A stretch of DNA of 49,022 nt from Alistipes sp. (GCA_017646625.1 JAGCMF010000028.1:1-49022), one strand, 5' to 3'; positions 19,075 through 28,494 are shown, numbered from the stretch's first letter. A program made the numbers and translations. Notes: generated by a model from the sequence alone, not told the origin.

Positions 19075-19983
19075 CTAATGCTTTAGCTCCTCAATCTTTG
19101 TCTTGCCGTTCTTTGCTTGCGTTATTACAAGTACCACAGCAAGTATTATTAAGATAAGCCCCGCAATGCTCGAGTAATCAAATCGTTCTCCAAAATACAT
19201 AACGCCGATGATGACCGCTGTCAGTGGCTCCATGGAGCCGAGTATAGAGGTCATCGTAGAGCCTATATTCTTTATTGCGAGTATAAGTGTGAAGTCTGAT
19301 AGTACGGTGCATATTACGGCAAGCATTAGTAGGTTGCGCCAGCTGCTCCATCTATGTATCGCCTCTATGCCTGTTGTGGTAAGGGCGTATATCATGAACA
19401 TAACAGCACCTATTACCAGAACATAGAATGTTAGCACCAGTGAGTCTATCCTTGCGGTACGACTACGCATCACGCCCACCATGTATGCGGCATATGTCAC
19501 CACGGTCATAAGGGCGAGTGTTACGCCTCTGCCAAAGTAGTTTGACGAGTGTGTGCCCCATGCGAGTAGGGCAACGCCAACAAGGGATACGCCAACGGCT
19601 ATGTATGTCACTACGGAGCTCTTCTCGCCAAATAGCCACGACATGGTGAGTGTTACGGCAAGCGGATAGAGAAAGTGTATTGTTGTCGCTACACCACTCG
19701 GTATATACTCGTAGCTCTCAAGGAGAAGGATTGCCGTTGCGGCATATAAAGCAGATAGTAAGATGACAATGCCTAACTGCCTTCTCTCTATTTTAAAGCT
19801 ACGTCGTGTCATGAGCATTACTATCGCCATGACTGCTGCAGCCAACAAAAAACGATAACATAGTATTGTTGGCGAGCCTACGCCCGACTCGAGTAGTGGT
19901 ATTGAGAAGAGAGGTATGAGTCCGAATGTTGCTGACGAGATAACGGCATATATGATGCCTGTGACCCTACTGAAGTGTGTCAT
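19075..19983 (-). CDS. EamA/DMT family transporter
   Basis: Drug/metabolite transporter-like permease of 302 residues with ten predicted helices in two EamA repeats: the first begins at MTHFSRVTGIIYAVISSATFGLIPLF, the second at about FGRGVTLALMTVVTYAAYMVGV. The loop ESYEYIPSGVATTIHFLYPLAVTL is typical of repeat 1 ends, and GSTMTSILGSMEPLTAVIIGVMYFGE of repeat 2. Family members export amino acids, nucleobases or other metabolites; the substrate is unknown. It lies 63 bases downstream of rubrerythrin on the same strand, with a hairpin in between. Confidence 0.9.
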   Translation of the reverse strand: MTHFSRVTGIIYAVISSATFGLIPLFSIPLLESGVGSPTILCYRFLLAAAVMAIVMLMTRRSFKIERRQLGIVILLSALYAATAILLLESYEYIPSGVATTIHFLYPLAVTLTMSWLFGEKSSVVTYIAVGVSLVGVALLAWGTHSSNYFGRGVTLALMTVVTYAAYMVGVMRSRTARIDSLVLTFYVLVIGAVMFMIYALTTTGIEAIHRWSSWRNLLMLAVICTVLSDFTLILAIKNIGSTMTSILGSMEPLTAVIIGVMYFGERFDYSSIAGLILIILAVVLVITQAKNGKTKIEELKH

Positions 19984-20003
19984 GTGTCCATTGAGGAGGT
20001 TAA

Positions 20004-20034
20004 GAGAAGCCTCGATATGATGTCGAGGCCTCTC
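20004..20034 (-). terminator. Hairpin between rubrerythrin and EamA genes
   Basis: A 12-bp stem with one mismatch (20004-20015 with 20023-20034) has a 7-base loop. It lacks a strong T run on either strand, so it may be a weak terminator or a transcript-stabilising hairpin. Confidence 0.5.
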
Positions 20035-20046
20035 AATGTTCTATCT

Positions 20047-20628
20047 TTAGTAGTTATCTGCCATAGGCTCGAAGAAGCGCTGCTCATGCTCACATGAGGG
20101 GCATATCTTTGGTGCCATCTTGGTCTTTACGATGTAGCCGCAGTTGCGACACTGCCACACTATCTCGCCATCACGCCTAAAGAAGTCGCCGTCTGTTAAT
20201 CTGCTCAATAGCTTGAGGTAACGTCGTTCATGTTCCTTCTCCACTTCAGCTACATGCTTGAATGTGAGTGCCACCTTCTGAAAGCCCTCGGCATGTGCTG
20301 TCTCGGCAAATGATGAGTATAGCACATCCCACTCCTCATGCTCGCCTTCGGCTGCCATGATGAGGTTTTGTTGTGTTGTGGCAATTATGCCTGCGGGGAA
20401 TGAGGCGTTGTGTATCGTAGCCATGCCTCCTTCGAAGTACTTGAAGAAGCGCTTTGCATGCTCCTTCTCTTGGTCTGCTGTGGTGTCGAATACTGCTGCA
20501 ATCTGCTCATATCCCTCACGTCGTGCTACGGATGCGAAGTAGTTGTATCTGTTGCGTGCCTGGCTCTCGCCTGCAAAGGCCTTCAGTAGATTCTCTTCGG
20601 TGAGAGTCCCCTTAAGTGTGTTTTTCAT
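20047..20628 (-). CDS. rbr: Rubrerythrin
   Basis: Cytoplasmic non-haem diiron peroxidase that reduces hydrogen peroxide in anaerobes. It is 193 residues, full length for the classical form. The ferritin-like four-helix domain (about 1-145) has iron-ligand motifs FAGESQARNRY, DQEKEHAKRF, EGEHEEW and EVEKEHERRY. The C-terminal rubredoxin-like domain (about 155-190) has the two cysteine pairs CRNCG and CPSC for one Fe(SCys)4 site. Monocistronic or weakly linked to the EamA gene, and divergent from ettA. Confidence 0.96.
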   Translation of the reverse strand: MKNTLKGTLTEENLLKAFAGESQARNRYNYFASVARREGYEQIAAVFDTTADQEKEHAKRFFKYFEGGMATIHNASFPAGIIATTQQNLIMAAEGEHEEWDVLYSSFAETAHAEGFQKVALTFKHVAEVEKEHERRYLKLLSRLTDGDFFRRDGEIVWQCRNCGYIVKTKMAPKICPSCEHEQRFFEPMADNY

Positions 20629-20752
20629 AATAGAGTGTTAATTTGTTAAAATAAATACGCTTACACTCATTGCAAAACTCACGCCAAAGGGTATGCATGA
20701 GGTATATGTAACGTATATGTTATAAATATTTCTAAATATCATTTTTTTTGCC

Positions 20753-20760
20753 TATATTTG
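20753..20760 (+). promoter_or_regulatory. -7 box (TATATTTG) of the ettA-hisS operon
   Basis: Exact TAnnTTTG match, 40 bases upstream of the ATG at 20800. The -33 region is not clear. Confidence 0.5.
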
Positions 20761-20799
20761 CCCACTATTAGTGAAAAACAATATAAAAAATCATATACT

Positions 20800-22479
20800 A
20801 TGGCAGACGAGAAAATTATATTTTCGATGGTTGGTGTGAGCAAGGTGCTCAACAACAACAAGAAAATTCTGAACAACATCTACCTTTCGTTCTTCTATGG
20901 CGCAAAGATCGGTATCATCGGTCTCAATGGTTCGGGTAAGTCTACCCTCATGAAGATTATCGCGGGTATAGACAAGAGCTTCCAGGGTGAGGTGGTATTC
21001 TCACCAGGTTACTCTGTGGGTTACCTCGAGCAGGAGCCACAACTTGACCCCACAAAGACCGTAAGAGAGATTGTCGAGGAGGGTGCAGCATCAACAGTAG
21101 CCCTTCTTAAGGAGTATGAGGATATCAACATGAAACTCTGCGAGCCTATGGATGATGATGAGATGGCGCGTCTTGTGGAACGTCAGGGTGAGCTATACGA
21201 GAAGATTGACCAGGTTAACGGCTGGGAGCTCGATAGCGTCTTAGAACGTGCTATGGATGCGTTGCGTTGTCCTGATGGCGATCAGTCGGTGAGTGTGCTC
21301 TCGGGTGGTGAACGTCGTCGTGTGGCACTATGCCGCCTCCTCTTGCAGCAGCCTGACGTGTTGCTCCTCGATGAGCCTACCAACCACCTCGATGCCGAGA
21401 GTATCGACTGGTTGGAGCAGCATCTCCAGCAGTATAAGGGTACGGTTATTGCCGTTACTCACGACCGTTACTTCCTCGATAATGTAGCTGGTTGGATTCT
21501 TGAGCTCGACCGTGGTGAGGGTATTCCATGGAAGGGTAACTACTCTGGTTGGTTGGAGCAGAAGACACAGCGCATGGCCATGGAGGAGAAGCAGGAGAGC
21601 AAGCGTCGTAAGACCCTCGAACGTGAGTTGGAGTGGGTGCGCATGTCTCCATCAGGTCGTCATGCCAAGTCAAAGGCTCGTCTCTCGGCCTACGATAAGA
21701 TGATGAATGCCGACACAAAGGAGCGCGAGGAGAAGCTTGAGATATACATCCCTAATGGTCCACGTTTGGGCGATCTCGTTATCGAGGCGCAGGGTGTGAC
21801 CAAGGCCTTCGGCGATCGTGTACTATATGAGGGTCTCGAGTTCTCGTTGCCACCAGCAGGTATTGTGGGTGTTATCGGTGCTAATGGCACAGGTAAGACT
21901 ACCCTCTTCCGCATGATTATGGGCTTGGAGGAGCCTACATCTGGTAGCTTCCGTGTAGGTCCTACTGTTAAGCTTGCATACGTAGACCAGCAGCATAAGT
22001 CTATCGATCCAGAGAAGACTGTTTATGAGGTTATCTCGCAGAATAGTGACCTTATACAGCTTGGCAATCGTCAGGTTAATGCACGTGCATATGTCGGCCG
22101 TTTCAACTTCAACGGCGCTGACCAGGAGAAGAAGTGTGGTGTGTTGTCTGGTGGTGAACGTAACCGTTTACACCTCGCACTTGCACTTAAGGAGCAGGGC
22201 AACGTGTTGCTTCTCGATGAGCCTACCAACGATATCGATGTTAACACATTGCGTGCGTTGGAGGAGGGTCTTGAGAACTTCGCAGGATGTGCGGTGGTCA
22301 TCTCGCACGACCGTTGGTTCCTCGACCGTATTGCTACGCATATTCTCTCATTCGAGGGTGACTCAAAGGTTGTATACTACGAGGGTTCATACTCGGAGTA
22401 CGAGGCGTGGAAGAAGTCGCAGGGCGAGGATACTACACCAAAGCGTGTTAAGTATAAGAAACTTTTGGCAGAGCAGTAG
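20800..22479 (+). CDS. ettA: Energy-dependent translational throttle protein EttA (ABC-F ATPase)
   Basis: Soluble ABC-F ATPase that binds the ribosomal E site and couples first peptide bond formation to the cell's ATP/ADP ratio (known for E. coli EttA). It is 559 residues, close to EttA's 555. Two ATPase cassettes are visible: Walker A GLNGSGKST (about 41) and GANGTGKTT, signatures LSGGERRRV and LSGGERNRL, and Walker B VLLLDEPTNHLD and VLLLDEPTNDID. The arm/linker region with KRRKTLERELEWVRMSPSGRHAKSKARL fits EttA. The ATG at 20800 gives the usual MADEKIIF start. hisS begins 3 bases after the stop codon, so the two are co-transcribed. Confidence 0.92.
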   Translation: MADEKIIFSMVGVSKVLNNNKKILNNIYLSFFYGAKIGIIGLNGSGKSTLMKIIAGIDKSFQGEVVFSPGYSVGYLEQEPQLDPTKTVREIVEEGAASTVALLKEYEDINMKLCEPMDDDEMARLVERQGELYEKIDQVNGWELDSVLERAMDALRCPDGDQSVSVLSGGERRRVALCRLLLQQPDVLLLDEPTNHLDAESIDWLEQHLQQYKGTVIAVTHDRYFLDNVAGWILELDRGEGIPWKGNYSGWLEQKTQRMAMEEKQESKRRKTLERELEWVRMSPSGRHAKSKARLSAYDKMMNADTKEREEKLEIYIPNGPRLGDLVIEAQGVTKAFGDRVLYEGLEFSLPPAGIVGVIGANGTGKTTLFRMIMGLEEPTSGSFRVGPTVKLAYVDQQHKSIDPEKTVYEVISQNSDLIQLGNRQVNARAYVGRFNFNGADQEKKCGVLSGGERNRLHLALALKEQGNVLLLDEPTNDIDVNTLRALEEGLENFAGCAVVISHDRWFLDRIATHILSFEGDSKVVYYEGSYSEYEAWKKSQGEDTTPKRVKYKKLLAEQ

Positions 22480-22482
22480 TAT

Positions 22483-23823
22483 ATGGCACAGAAACCTTCA
22501 ATACCAAAGGGTACGCGCGACTTTTCTCCCGAGGAGATGATGCGCAGAACATATATCTTCGATACAATTAAGAGTGTATTCCGTCTCTTCGGTTATGCGC
22601 CTCTTGAGACACCATCCATGGAGAATCTATCGACACTCCTTGGTAAGTATGGCGACGAGGGAGATAAGCTGCTATTCAAGATTTTGAATTCAGGCGACTA
22701 TGGTGCAAAGCTCACCGATGAGGAGCTTCGCCAGGCATCTAAAATCTCGGAGAAGGGTCTACGTTATGACCTCACGGTGCCTTTTGCGCGCTATGTTGTG
22801 CAGCACCAGAATGAGCTCGTCTTCCCCTTCAAGCGCTATCAGATTCAGCCTGTATGGCGTGCTGACCGCCCACAGAAGGGACGCTATCGTGAGTTCTACC
22901 AGTGTGACGTGGATGTCATAGGCTCAAAGTCGTTGCTCTCGGAGGTGGAGCTTGTTGATATCGTAGCACGTGTATTTGCCAAGCTCGGTATCTCGGTGAC
23001 ACTCAAGATGAACAACCGTAAGATCCTCTTCGGTATCGCAGAGTCTATTGGCCATGCTGATAAGATGATTGATATCACCGTGGCCATCGATAAGCTCGAT
23101 AAGATTGGTCTTGACAATGTTAAGGCGGAGTTGCGTGAACGCGGCATTGATGATGCGGCTATAAATAAGCTTCAACCAATCCTTGAGTTGAGTGGTACTA
23201 ATGCAGAGAAACTTGTTAAGTTGACAGATGTTATCGGTGCTTCGGAGACAGGTATGCTCGGTATTGAGGAGATGCGTACTATCTTCGATAATATCGAGAA
23301 GTTGGGCATATCTCTCACCCCTGAACTCGACCTATCGTTGGCACGTGGTCTCAACTACTACACGGGTGCTATCTTCGAGGTTAAGGCTAACGACTTTGCC
23401 ATCGGCTCAATATCGGGTGGTGGACGCTATGATGACCTCACAGGCATCTTTGGCATGCCAGGCATGTCGGGTGTGGGTATCTCGTTTGGTGCAGACCGCA
23501 TCTACGATGTTATGCTCGGCCTAAACCTCTTCCCCGAGGAGCTTGCATGTTCAACAATGGTGTTGTTTGTAAACCTTGGCACAGAGGAGCAGACTGCCTC
23601 TATGCGTCTTATGGGTCGCCTACGCGATAAGGGTGTTGCAGCGGAGATATATCCTGATGCTGGCAAGATGAAGAAGCAGATGGAGTATGCTAATCGTCGT
23701 GGTATCCCATATGTTGTTATCATTGGCTCGGATGAGTTGCAGCGTTCTGCCGCCACTCTGAAGGATATGCGTTCAGGTGAGCAGCGCGAGGTGGGCTTTG
23801 ATGAGCTCGTAGAGTTGCTATAG
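22483..23823 (+). CDS. hisS: Histidine--tRNA ligase
   Basis: Class II aminoacyl-tRNA synthetase charging tRNA-His, cytoplasmic homodimer, 446 residues. Seen are the N-terminal [15 protein letters not shown], motif 2 loop [12 protein letters not shown] (about 91-102) and [31 protein letters not shown], histidine-binding [11 protein letters not shown] (about 289), motif 3 GGRYDDL and SFGADRIY, and the anticodon-binding domain at the C terminus (about 350-446). It sits 3 bases after ettA and 10 bases before the S41 peptidase gene, so all three probably form one operon. Confidence 0.97.
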   Translation: MAQKPSIPKGTRDFSPEEMMRRTYIFDTIKSVFRLFGYAPLETPSMENLSTLLGKYGDEGDKLLFKILNSGDYGAKLTDEELRQASKISEKGLRYDLTVPFARYVVQHQNELVFPFKRYQIQPVWRADRPQKGRYREFYQCDVDVIGSKSLLSEVELVDIVARVFAKLGISVTLKMNNRKILFGIAESIGHADKMIDITVAIDKLDKIGLDNVKAELRERGIDDAAINKLQPILELSGTNAEKLVKLTDVIGASETGMLGIEEMRTIFDNIEKLGISLTPELDLSLARGLNYYTGAIFEVKANDFAIGSISGGGRYDDLTGIFGMPGMSGVGISFGADRIYDVMLGLNLFPEELACSTMVLFVNLGTEEQTASMRLMGRLRDKGVAAEIYPDAGKMKKQMEYANRRGIPYVVIIGSDELQRSAATLKDMRSGEQREVGFDELVELL

Positions 23824-23833
23824 CACTTGGCGT

Positions 23834-25402
23834 ATGCGCACTACATTAGTATCATTGTTGTTTGCGTTGTGTTGCCTGCCACTTATGGCACAGCAACACA
23901 ACCAGCAGCAGATACAGAAGCTAAACTATGTATTCAACTATCTGCGTAATAACTACGTGGATGATGTAGACCTCGAGCCTCTTGTCGATAGTGCCATAGA
24001 GGCGACACTCAATCAACTCGATCCTCACTCATCCTATATTTCGCGCGACGAGATGTCGCGTATGCTATCCTCTATGGATGGTGAGTTTACAGGCATCGGC
24101 ATCACCTATGCCATTCTGCGCGACAGCGTTGTCATCACACATGTTATGGATGCTTCACCCGCAAAGAGGTGTGGCTTGAAGAAGAACGACCGTATCGTAG
24201 CTGTTGATGGACGCCACATTGTTGGGTGTAGTAGAGATACTATACAGAACCTTCTTCGTGGTCAACGTGGCAGCAATGTGAGTCTCACTATTGCCCGTAG
24301 GGCGCAAGATGGCTATAGCGAACTATCTATCAAGCGCGATGATATACCTACAAAGTCTATTGGCGCAGCATATATGATTGGCAATATCGCATATGTTGAT
24401 GTCGATAGCTTTCTTGGTCGCGATGTCACTGCGGAGTTTAGAGAGGTGGCGAGAGAGTTTAGGGATGCTGAAGGTGTGATTATAGATCTTCGCGGCAATA
24501 TGGGTGGACTACTTACTTCTGCCGTACAGTTCTCGGAGCTATTCTTGAGGCGCGGAGATAGGATAGTTAGCACGGTAGGTCGCAGACAGAATGATGTCTA
24601 CGAGGCATCGCGCGATGGTCTGTTTAGCGATATGCCGCTTGTTATACTTGTTGATGAGGCTACAGCCTCGGCAAGCGAGATTGTGACAGGAGCACTTCAA
24701 GATCACGACCGTGCAGTCGTTGTAGGACGTCGTACATATGGTAAGGGTCTTGTGCAGCGCGTCATAAAACTATTCGACGAGACAGGCATTAGGATTACTA
24801 TTGCCCACTATATCACCCCCTCTGGTCGAGATATACAAAGGCCTTACAGTATGGGTGATAAGGAGGGTTATATTGAGGATCGTGAGAGGTATAATCACCC
24901 AGACTCAATTGACTATGGAGCACTGCCGCGATATACCACGCTGCACAATCATCGCACCGTTTATGGCGGAGGTGGCATCACGCCAGATGTATATGTGCCA
25001 GCGACGCAGAGCCCTTCATCGCCATTTATTCGCACGCTAATTGCCGAGAACGTCGTGACGGAGGTTGTTGTGGAGTATTTTGATCGCAATAGCATAGATG
25101 AGTTTATGGCTCACTACCCCACACTCCAGGATTATGTTGATGGTTTTGTGCTTGATGACGATATCATTGAGTATATGATGTGTGCAGTATGTCGCCACAA
25201 CAATGATGCAGAGGAGGATGAGGAGGGCATAGCGGAGGCCGTGCGCATTGTTATAGCACAGATTGCAGAGGATGTATATGGTGCTGGGGCTTACCATTTT
25301 GTTTATGGAAGGTATGCTGATGCTGCGCTTGCAGAGGCCGTGAGTATCATCGAGGATGTGGATGCAATGAGTAGACTACTCGGTATTGATGTTAGATTTT
25401 AG
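23834..25402 (+). CDS. S41 family carboxy-terminal processing protease (CtpA/Prc-like)
   Basis: Exported serine protease, 522 residues. A signal peptide MRTTLVSLLFALCCLPLMAQ is followed by an N-terminal helical region, a PDZ domain (about 75-165, GIGITYAILRDSVVITHVMDASPAKRCGLKKNDRIVAVDG) and the S41 core with the catalytic serine in ATASASEIVTGALQDHDRAVVVG (about 277) and the lysine of RRTYGKGLVQ (about 303). Family members trim C termini of envelope proteins. The C-terminal 90 residues are acidic and not recognised. Last gene of the ettA-hisS unit. Confidence 0.93.
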   Translation: MRTTLVSLLFALCCLPLMAQQHNQQQIQKLNYVFNYLRNNYVDDVDLEPLVDSAIEATLNQLDPHSSYISRDEMSRMLSSMDGEFTGIGITYAILRDSVVITHVMDASPAKRCGLKKNDRIVAVDGRHIVGCSRDTIQNLLRGQRGSNVSLTIARRAQDGYSELSIKRDDIPTKSIGAAYMIGNIAYVDVDSFLGRDVTAEFREVAREFRDAEGVIIDLRGNMGGLLTSAVQFSELFLRRGDRIVSTVGRRQNDVYEASRDGLFSDMPLVILVDEATASASEIVTGALQDHDRAVVVGRRTYGKGLVQRVIKLFDETGIRITIAHYITPSGRDIQRPYSMGDKEGYIEDRERYNHPDSIDYGALPRYTTLHNHRTVYGGGGITPDVYVPATQSPSSPFIRTLIAENVVTEVVVEYFDRNSIDEFMAHYPTLQDYVDGFVLDDDIIEYMMCAVCRHNNDAEEDEEGIAEAVRIVIAQIAEDVYGAGAYHFVYGRYADAALAEAVSIIEDVDAMSRLLGIDVRF

Positions 25403-25411
25403 TGAAATAAT

Positions 25412-25442
25412 TTTGGCGTTAAAGAAAAAAGCAGTACCTTCG
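25412..25442 (+). promoter_or_regulatory. Promoter of the DUF3276 gene (-33 TTTG, -7 TACCTTCG)
   Basis: A TTTG at 25412-25415 and TACCTTCG at 25435-25442 are separated by exactly 19 bases. This is the best full match in the window to the Bacteroidota promoter (TTTG-N19-TAnnTTTG, one mismatch). The ATG at 25500 lies about 57 bases downstream. Confidence 0.7.
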
Positions 25443-25499
25443 TTCTGCTAAATATGGTTTTTTAGTAAAGTATAATAACCCCAAAAACTACTTTTCTAT

Positions 25500-25832
25500 A
25501 TGAGTTTTGATAACGCCCCCCGTCGTGAGCATGACGATTTAGGTAATCTTATTCACTCGAAGGCTGTTCGTGCCGGTAAGCGCACCTACTTTATTGATGT
25601 AAAATCTACGCGCGATGATGACTACTTTATCACCATCACCGAGTCGCGCAAGCGCCATGATGGCGATGGAGCATCAAGTTTTGCTCGCCAGCAGTTGCAC
25701 CTATATAAGGAGGATTTTGATAAGTTTATTGATGGACTTGAGGAGATTGTGGACTTCATTAAGAGTCGTAAGCCAGACTACTTCGAGCAGGCGAAGAGGG
25801 CATCTATAGACGAGGAGTTCGATAATTTGTAA
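25500..25832 (+). CDS. DUF3276 PUR-domain nucleic-acid-binding protein
   Basis: Small cytoplasmic protein, 110 residues, of the DUF3276 family related to PUR-alpha and Borrelia BpuR. The PUR fold reads AVRAGKRTYFIDVKSTRDDDYFITITESRK (about 23-52), then a helix LYKEDFDKFIDGLEEIVDFIKSRKPDY (about 69-95). Relatives bind single-stranded DNA or RNA; the targets here are unknown. It has its own promoter and is followed 7 bases after its stop codon by a hairpin that abuts the mnmA start. Confidence 0.88.
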   Translation: MSFDNAPRREHDDLGNLIHSKAVRAGKRTYFIDVKSTRDDDYFITITESRKRHDGDGASSFARQQLHLYKEDFDKFIDGLEEIVDFIKSRKPDYFEQAKRASIDEEFDNL

Positions 25833-25839
25833 TAGACGG

Positions 25840-25872
25840 GAGGTTGTCCATCAGATGTGACAACCTCTTTTA
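25840..25872 (+). terminator. Hairpin terminator abutting the mnmA start
   Basis: A 9-bp stem (25840-25848 with 25859-25867) has a 10-base loop and is followed by TTTTA. Its T run ends about 6 bases before the mnmA ATG at 25878, so it can serve as the DUF3276 terminator and also as an attenuator or translation block for mnmA. Confidence 0.75.
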
Positions 25873-25877
25873 ATTAT

Positions 25878-26894
25878 ATGCGTATGGATAAGAGTGTACT
25901 TTTGGGTTTCAGTGGTGGTATCGACAGTAACATGTCGGCGCGTATGCTACGTGATGAGGGTTATAGGGTCGTTGCTCTGACAATAGATACTATTGGTGAT
26001 GAGGCTATGCTACAGAGGGCCGAGTCGAGTGCGAAGGGGCTGGGTATCGAGTGGCATAGTTATGATGCCCGTGAGATGTTTGCTCGAGAGATTATCGACT
26101 ATTTCTGCTCGGAGTATGCTTTGGGTCGCACACCTGCACCATGTACACGCTGTAATACGCATATCAAGTGGAGAATATTATGTGAGGTTGCTGATAGGCT
26201 TAATATATACCATATAGCGACAGGACACTATTTCAATGTCGAGAGACGTGGCGATAGGTGCTATGTTGCCCAAGGTATAGACCCAGCAAAAGATCAGTCC
26301 TACTATCTGTGGGGCCTGGACCAGGCGACACTACGTCGTGCCATCACACCCATGGGGCGCAGAATAAAGCAAGATGTGAAGCAGCACTTTGAGGATAAGA
26401 GTGAGAGTATGGGTGTTTGTTTCCTTGGAGGTAGACACTATGCGGACTTCCTTGCATCGCGTAATATTGGCATGACATGTGGTAATATTATCAACCTTCA
26501 GGGGGAGGTGTGTGGTCGACATAATGGTATCGCACGCTACACCTCTGGACAGCGTAGAGGTTATGGTATTCCCGAGGGTATGAGGGTCATTGGCATAGAT
26601 GCGGCAGCCAATAGCGTCATCGTGGGCAACAACGATATGTTGTTTAAACATAAGTTATATATAAATCGCTGTAATGTGGTAGATGATAGTGAACTACTCG
26701 CCAGCGATGATATAAAGATAAAGATTCGAGGTATTGGCAGAAATCCAGAACGCGCTGTGCGTGTAGAGCCCTACGGTGATGGATATGTGGTGATTCTTGA
26801 TGATGCTGCATGGGCGCCAGCTGTCGGTCAACCATTGGTGTTCTATCGTGAAAATTTGGTTATTGGCGGTGGTATTGTTGTAGGTTTCGAGTAA
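25878..26894 (+). CDS. mnmA: tRNA 2-thiouridine(34) synthase MnmA-type
   Basis: ATP-dependent thiolase that makes the 2-thio group on U34 of Lys, Glu and Gln tRNAs. It is 338 residues from the ATG at 25878 (or 336 from the next Met). Seen are the PP-loop LLGFSGGIDSNMSA, the first catalytic cysteine in PAPCTRCNTHIKW, GHYFNV, QSYYLWGL and the second cysteine in SMGVCFLGG, then the C-terminal beta domains (HNGIARYTSGQRRGYG). It is slightly short and divergent (FSGGID instead of MSGGVD), so it may be the MnmA2-like paralogue found in many Bacteroidales. Confidence 0.9.
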   Translation: MRMDKSVLLGFSGGIDSNMSARMLRDEGYRVVALTIDTIGDEAMLQRAESSAKGLGIEWHSYDAREMFAREIIDYFCSEYALGRTPAPCTRCNTHIKWRILCEVADRLNIYHIATGHYFNVERRGDRCYVAQGIDPAKDQSYYLWGLDQATLRRAITPMGRRIKQDVKQHFEDKSESMGVCFLGGRHYADFLASRNIGMTCGNIINLQGEVCGRHNGIARYTSGQRRGYGIPEGMRVIGIDAAANSVIVGNNDMLFKHKLYINRCNVVDDSELLASDDIKIKIRGIGRNPERAVRVEPYGDGYVVILDDAAWAPAVGQPLVFYRENLVIGGGIVVGFE

Positions 26895-26900
26895 TAATAG

Positions 26901-26908
26901 TATATTTG
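26901..26908 (+). promoter_or_regulatory. -7 box (TATATTTG) of the yqaA-aroE operon
   Basis: Exact TAnnTTTG match, 24 bases before the ATG at 26933, with a TTG (26878-26880) 20 bases upstream that may act as the -33 element. Confidence 0.55.
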
Positions 26909-26932
26909 CCGGTTCATTTTTAGATATATACT

Positions 26933-27658
26933 ATGGTAAAGAGATTATATAACTGGGTGTTATCATGGAGTGATAGTCGTTGGGGATGGTTGGCGCTGTT
27001 GTTTATTGCACTATTTGAGGCGAGTTGGTTTCCATTGCCTCCAGATATTCTTCTTATTGCTCTCTGTCTCGGTGCTACAAAGAAGTCATTCCGCTTTGCA
27101 ACAATATGCCTTATAGGTTCTGTTGTGGGCGCAGCCCTCGGCTACGGCATAGGTCACTTCTTGTGGATATCTCCCGATGGCACACCGACAGCTATTGCTA
27201 ACTTCTTCTATGATCATGTCTTTAGTGTCGATAGCTTCAATAATGTAGGACGACTATACGATAGGTTTAACTTCTGGATTGTCTTTACTGCAGGCTTCAC
27301 CCCACTACCATTCAAGCTATTTACCGTAGCAGGTGGTATGTTCGACATCAACTTCTTGATGTTCATGATAGCATCTGTTGTGGCACGAGGCATGCGTTTC
27401 TTCCTCATAGGATGGCTTATATGGCGCTTCGGAACACCTATAAAGAACTTTATAGACAAGTATTTTAACCTTCTTGCTACACTATTTACCGTTATACTTA
27501 TTGGCTTTACGCTACTCGCCTTTTGGTTATTTGGCAGTGGTGAGGATGTGGCAGAGCCAGAGACTGCCGTTGTCGAGCAGACCATCAGTGTGGAGGATAA
27601 CACAGAGTCAGAAATTGTAGATATTGATATAGAGACATGCGATACTTCGGACTTATAG
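26933..27658 (+). CDS. YqaA/DedA-like VTT-domain membrane protein
   Basis: Inner membrane protein of the VTT (SNARE-associated/DedA) superfamily, YqaA branch, 241 residues. Membrane segments lie at about 16-37, 45-75 and 103-205, with FEASWFPLPPDILLIALCLGATKK (re-entrant loop, about 28-52), GYGIGHFLW and FTAGFTPLPFKLFTVAGGMFDINFLMF. DedA relatives are implicated in lipid flipping and membrane homeostasis; YqaA itself is unassigned. The C-terminal 45 residues are strongly acidic and probably disordered. Its last 22 bases overlap the start of aroE, which points to translational coupling. Confidence 0.87.
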   Translation: MVKRLYNWVLSWSDSRWGWLALLFIALFEASWFPLPPDILLIALCLGATKKSFRFATICLIGSVVGAALGYGIGHFLWISPDGTPTAIANFFYDHVFSVDSFNNVGRLYDRFNFWIVFTAGFTPLPFKLFTVAGGMFDINFLMFMIASVVARGMRFFLIGWLIWRFGTPIKNFIDKYFNLLATLFTVILIGFTLLAFWLFGSGEDVAEPETAVVEQTISVEDNTESEIVDIDIETCDTSDL

Positions 27659-28362
27659 GCAAGAGCCTTTCGCACTCTTTTTCGCAGAAGTTTTTCACTG
27701 CGAAGTTCGCGGCTGACGGCATAGAGGCTTGCTATGATCTCCTCGAGATTGATAGTATATCGAAGATTGATAGACTTATAGCAGAGAAGCAACTTTCGGG
27801 CTTTAATGTGACAATACCATACAAGGAGAGTATCATACCATATCTCGATGATTTGTCTAATGAGGCGCGTGAGGTAGGCGCTGTTAACTGTGTGGTTATC
27901 AAAGATGCTCGCAAGGTGGGTTATAATACCGATGTGATGGGTATAGATGCCACTCTTGAGTGGTTGGATACAACGGATGTAAAGGTGTTGATTTTGGGCA
28001 CGGGTGGAGCATCGAAGGCTTTGCAACACGTCTTAAGAAAGCGTAGCATGCCATATAGTATCGTGTCGCGTGATAAACAACGTGGTGACTACACATACGA
28101 CGAGGTTACCCCCGACGTTATAGCGGAACACGGCATCATTGTAAATACTACACCTGTTGGTATGTTTCCAAATGTGGATGCTGCACCTGCAATATGTTAT
28201 GATGCCATCACACCCAAGCACCAGGCATTTGACATGGTGTATAACCCCGCAAAAACGCGATTCCTTGAGCTATGTGAGGCGCAGGGCGCAAAGACTATGG
28301 GTGGCATGCTTATGCTCCAGACACAGGCCATAGCCTCATGGCACCTGTGGCAAGAGAGGTGA
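27637..28362 (+). CDS. aroE: Shikimate dehydrogenase
   Basis: NADP-dependent enzyme of the shikimate pathway reducing 3-dehydroshikimate to shikimate. It has 241 residues, somewhat shorter than the usual 270. Substrate site: GKSLSHSFSQKFF (about 8-20), NVTIPYKE with the catalytic lysine (about 59-66), AVNCVV and YNTDVMGID. Cofactor site: ILGTGGASKALQHVL (about 115-129). The C terminus reads FDMVYNPAKTRFLELCEAQGAKTMGGMLMLQTQA. The start lies inside yqaA. Confidence 0.95.
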   Translation: MRYFGLIGKSLSHSFSQKFFTAKFAADGIEACYDLLEIDSISKIDRLIAEKQLSGFNVTIPYKESIIPYLDDLSNEAREVGAVNCVVIKDARKVGYNTDVMGIDATLEWLDTTDVKVLILGTGGASKALQHVLRKRSMPYSIVSRDKQRGDYTYDEVTPDVIAEHGIIVNTTPVGMFPNVDAAPAICYDAITPKHQAFDMVYNPAKTRFLELCEAQGAKTMGGMLMLQTQAIASWHLWQER

Positions 28363-28380
28363 TACAATCAAATATGCATA

Positions 28381-28427
28381 AAGATAAGTGGTTGTCCGAC
28401 ATTCATTGGACAACCACTTATCTTTTA
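28381..28427. terminator. Terminator of the yqaA-aroE operon
   Basis: A 17-bp perfect stem (28381-28397 with 28408-28424) has a 10-base loop, followed by TTTT overlapping its 3' arm. Confidence 0.9.
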
Positions 28428-28494
28428 GAAGCAGTCAAATAAGACAACTTCCGTTTTGTTTCTCGCGAAATAGTTGGCGAGAACACAATCGCGC

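Noticed and set aside
27214-28029. Minus-strand frame of 271 codons opposite yqaA and aroE
   Set aside because: It lies fully antisense to two well-recognised genes and its translation has no family features.
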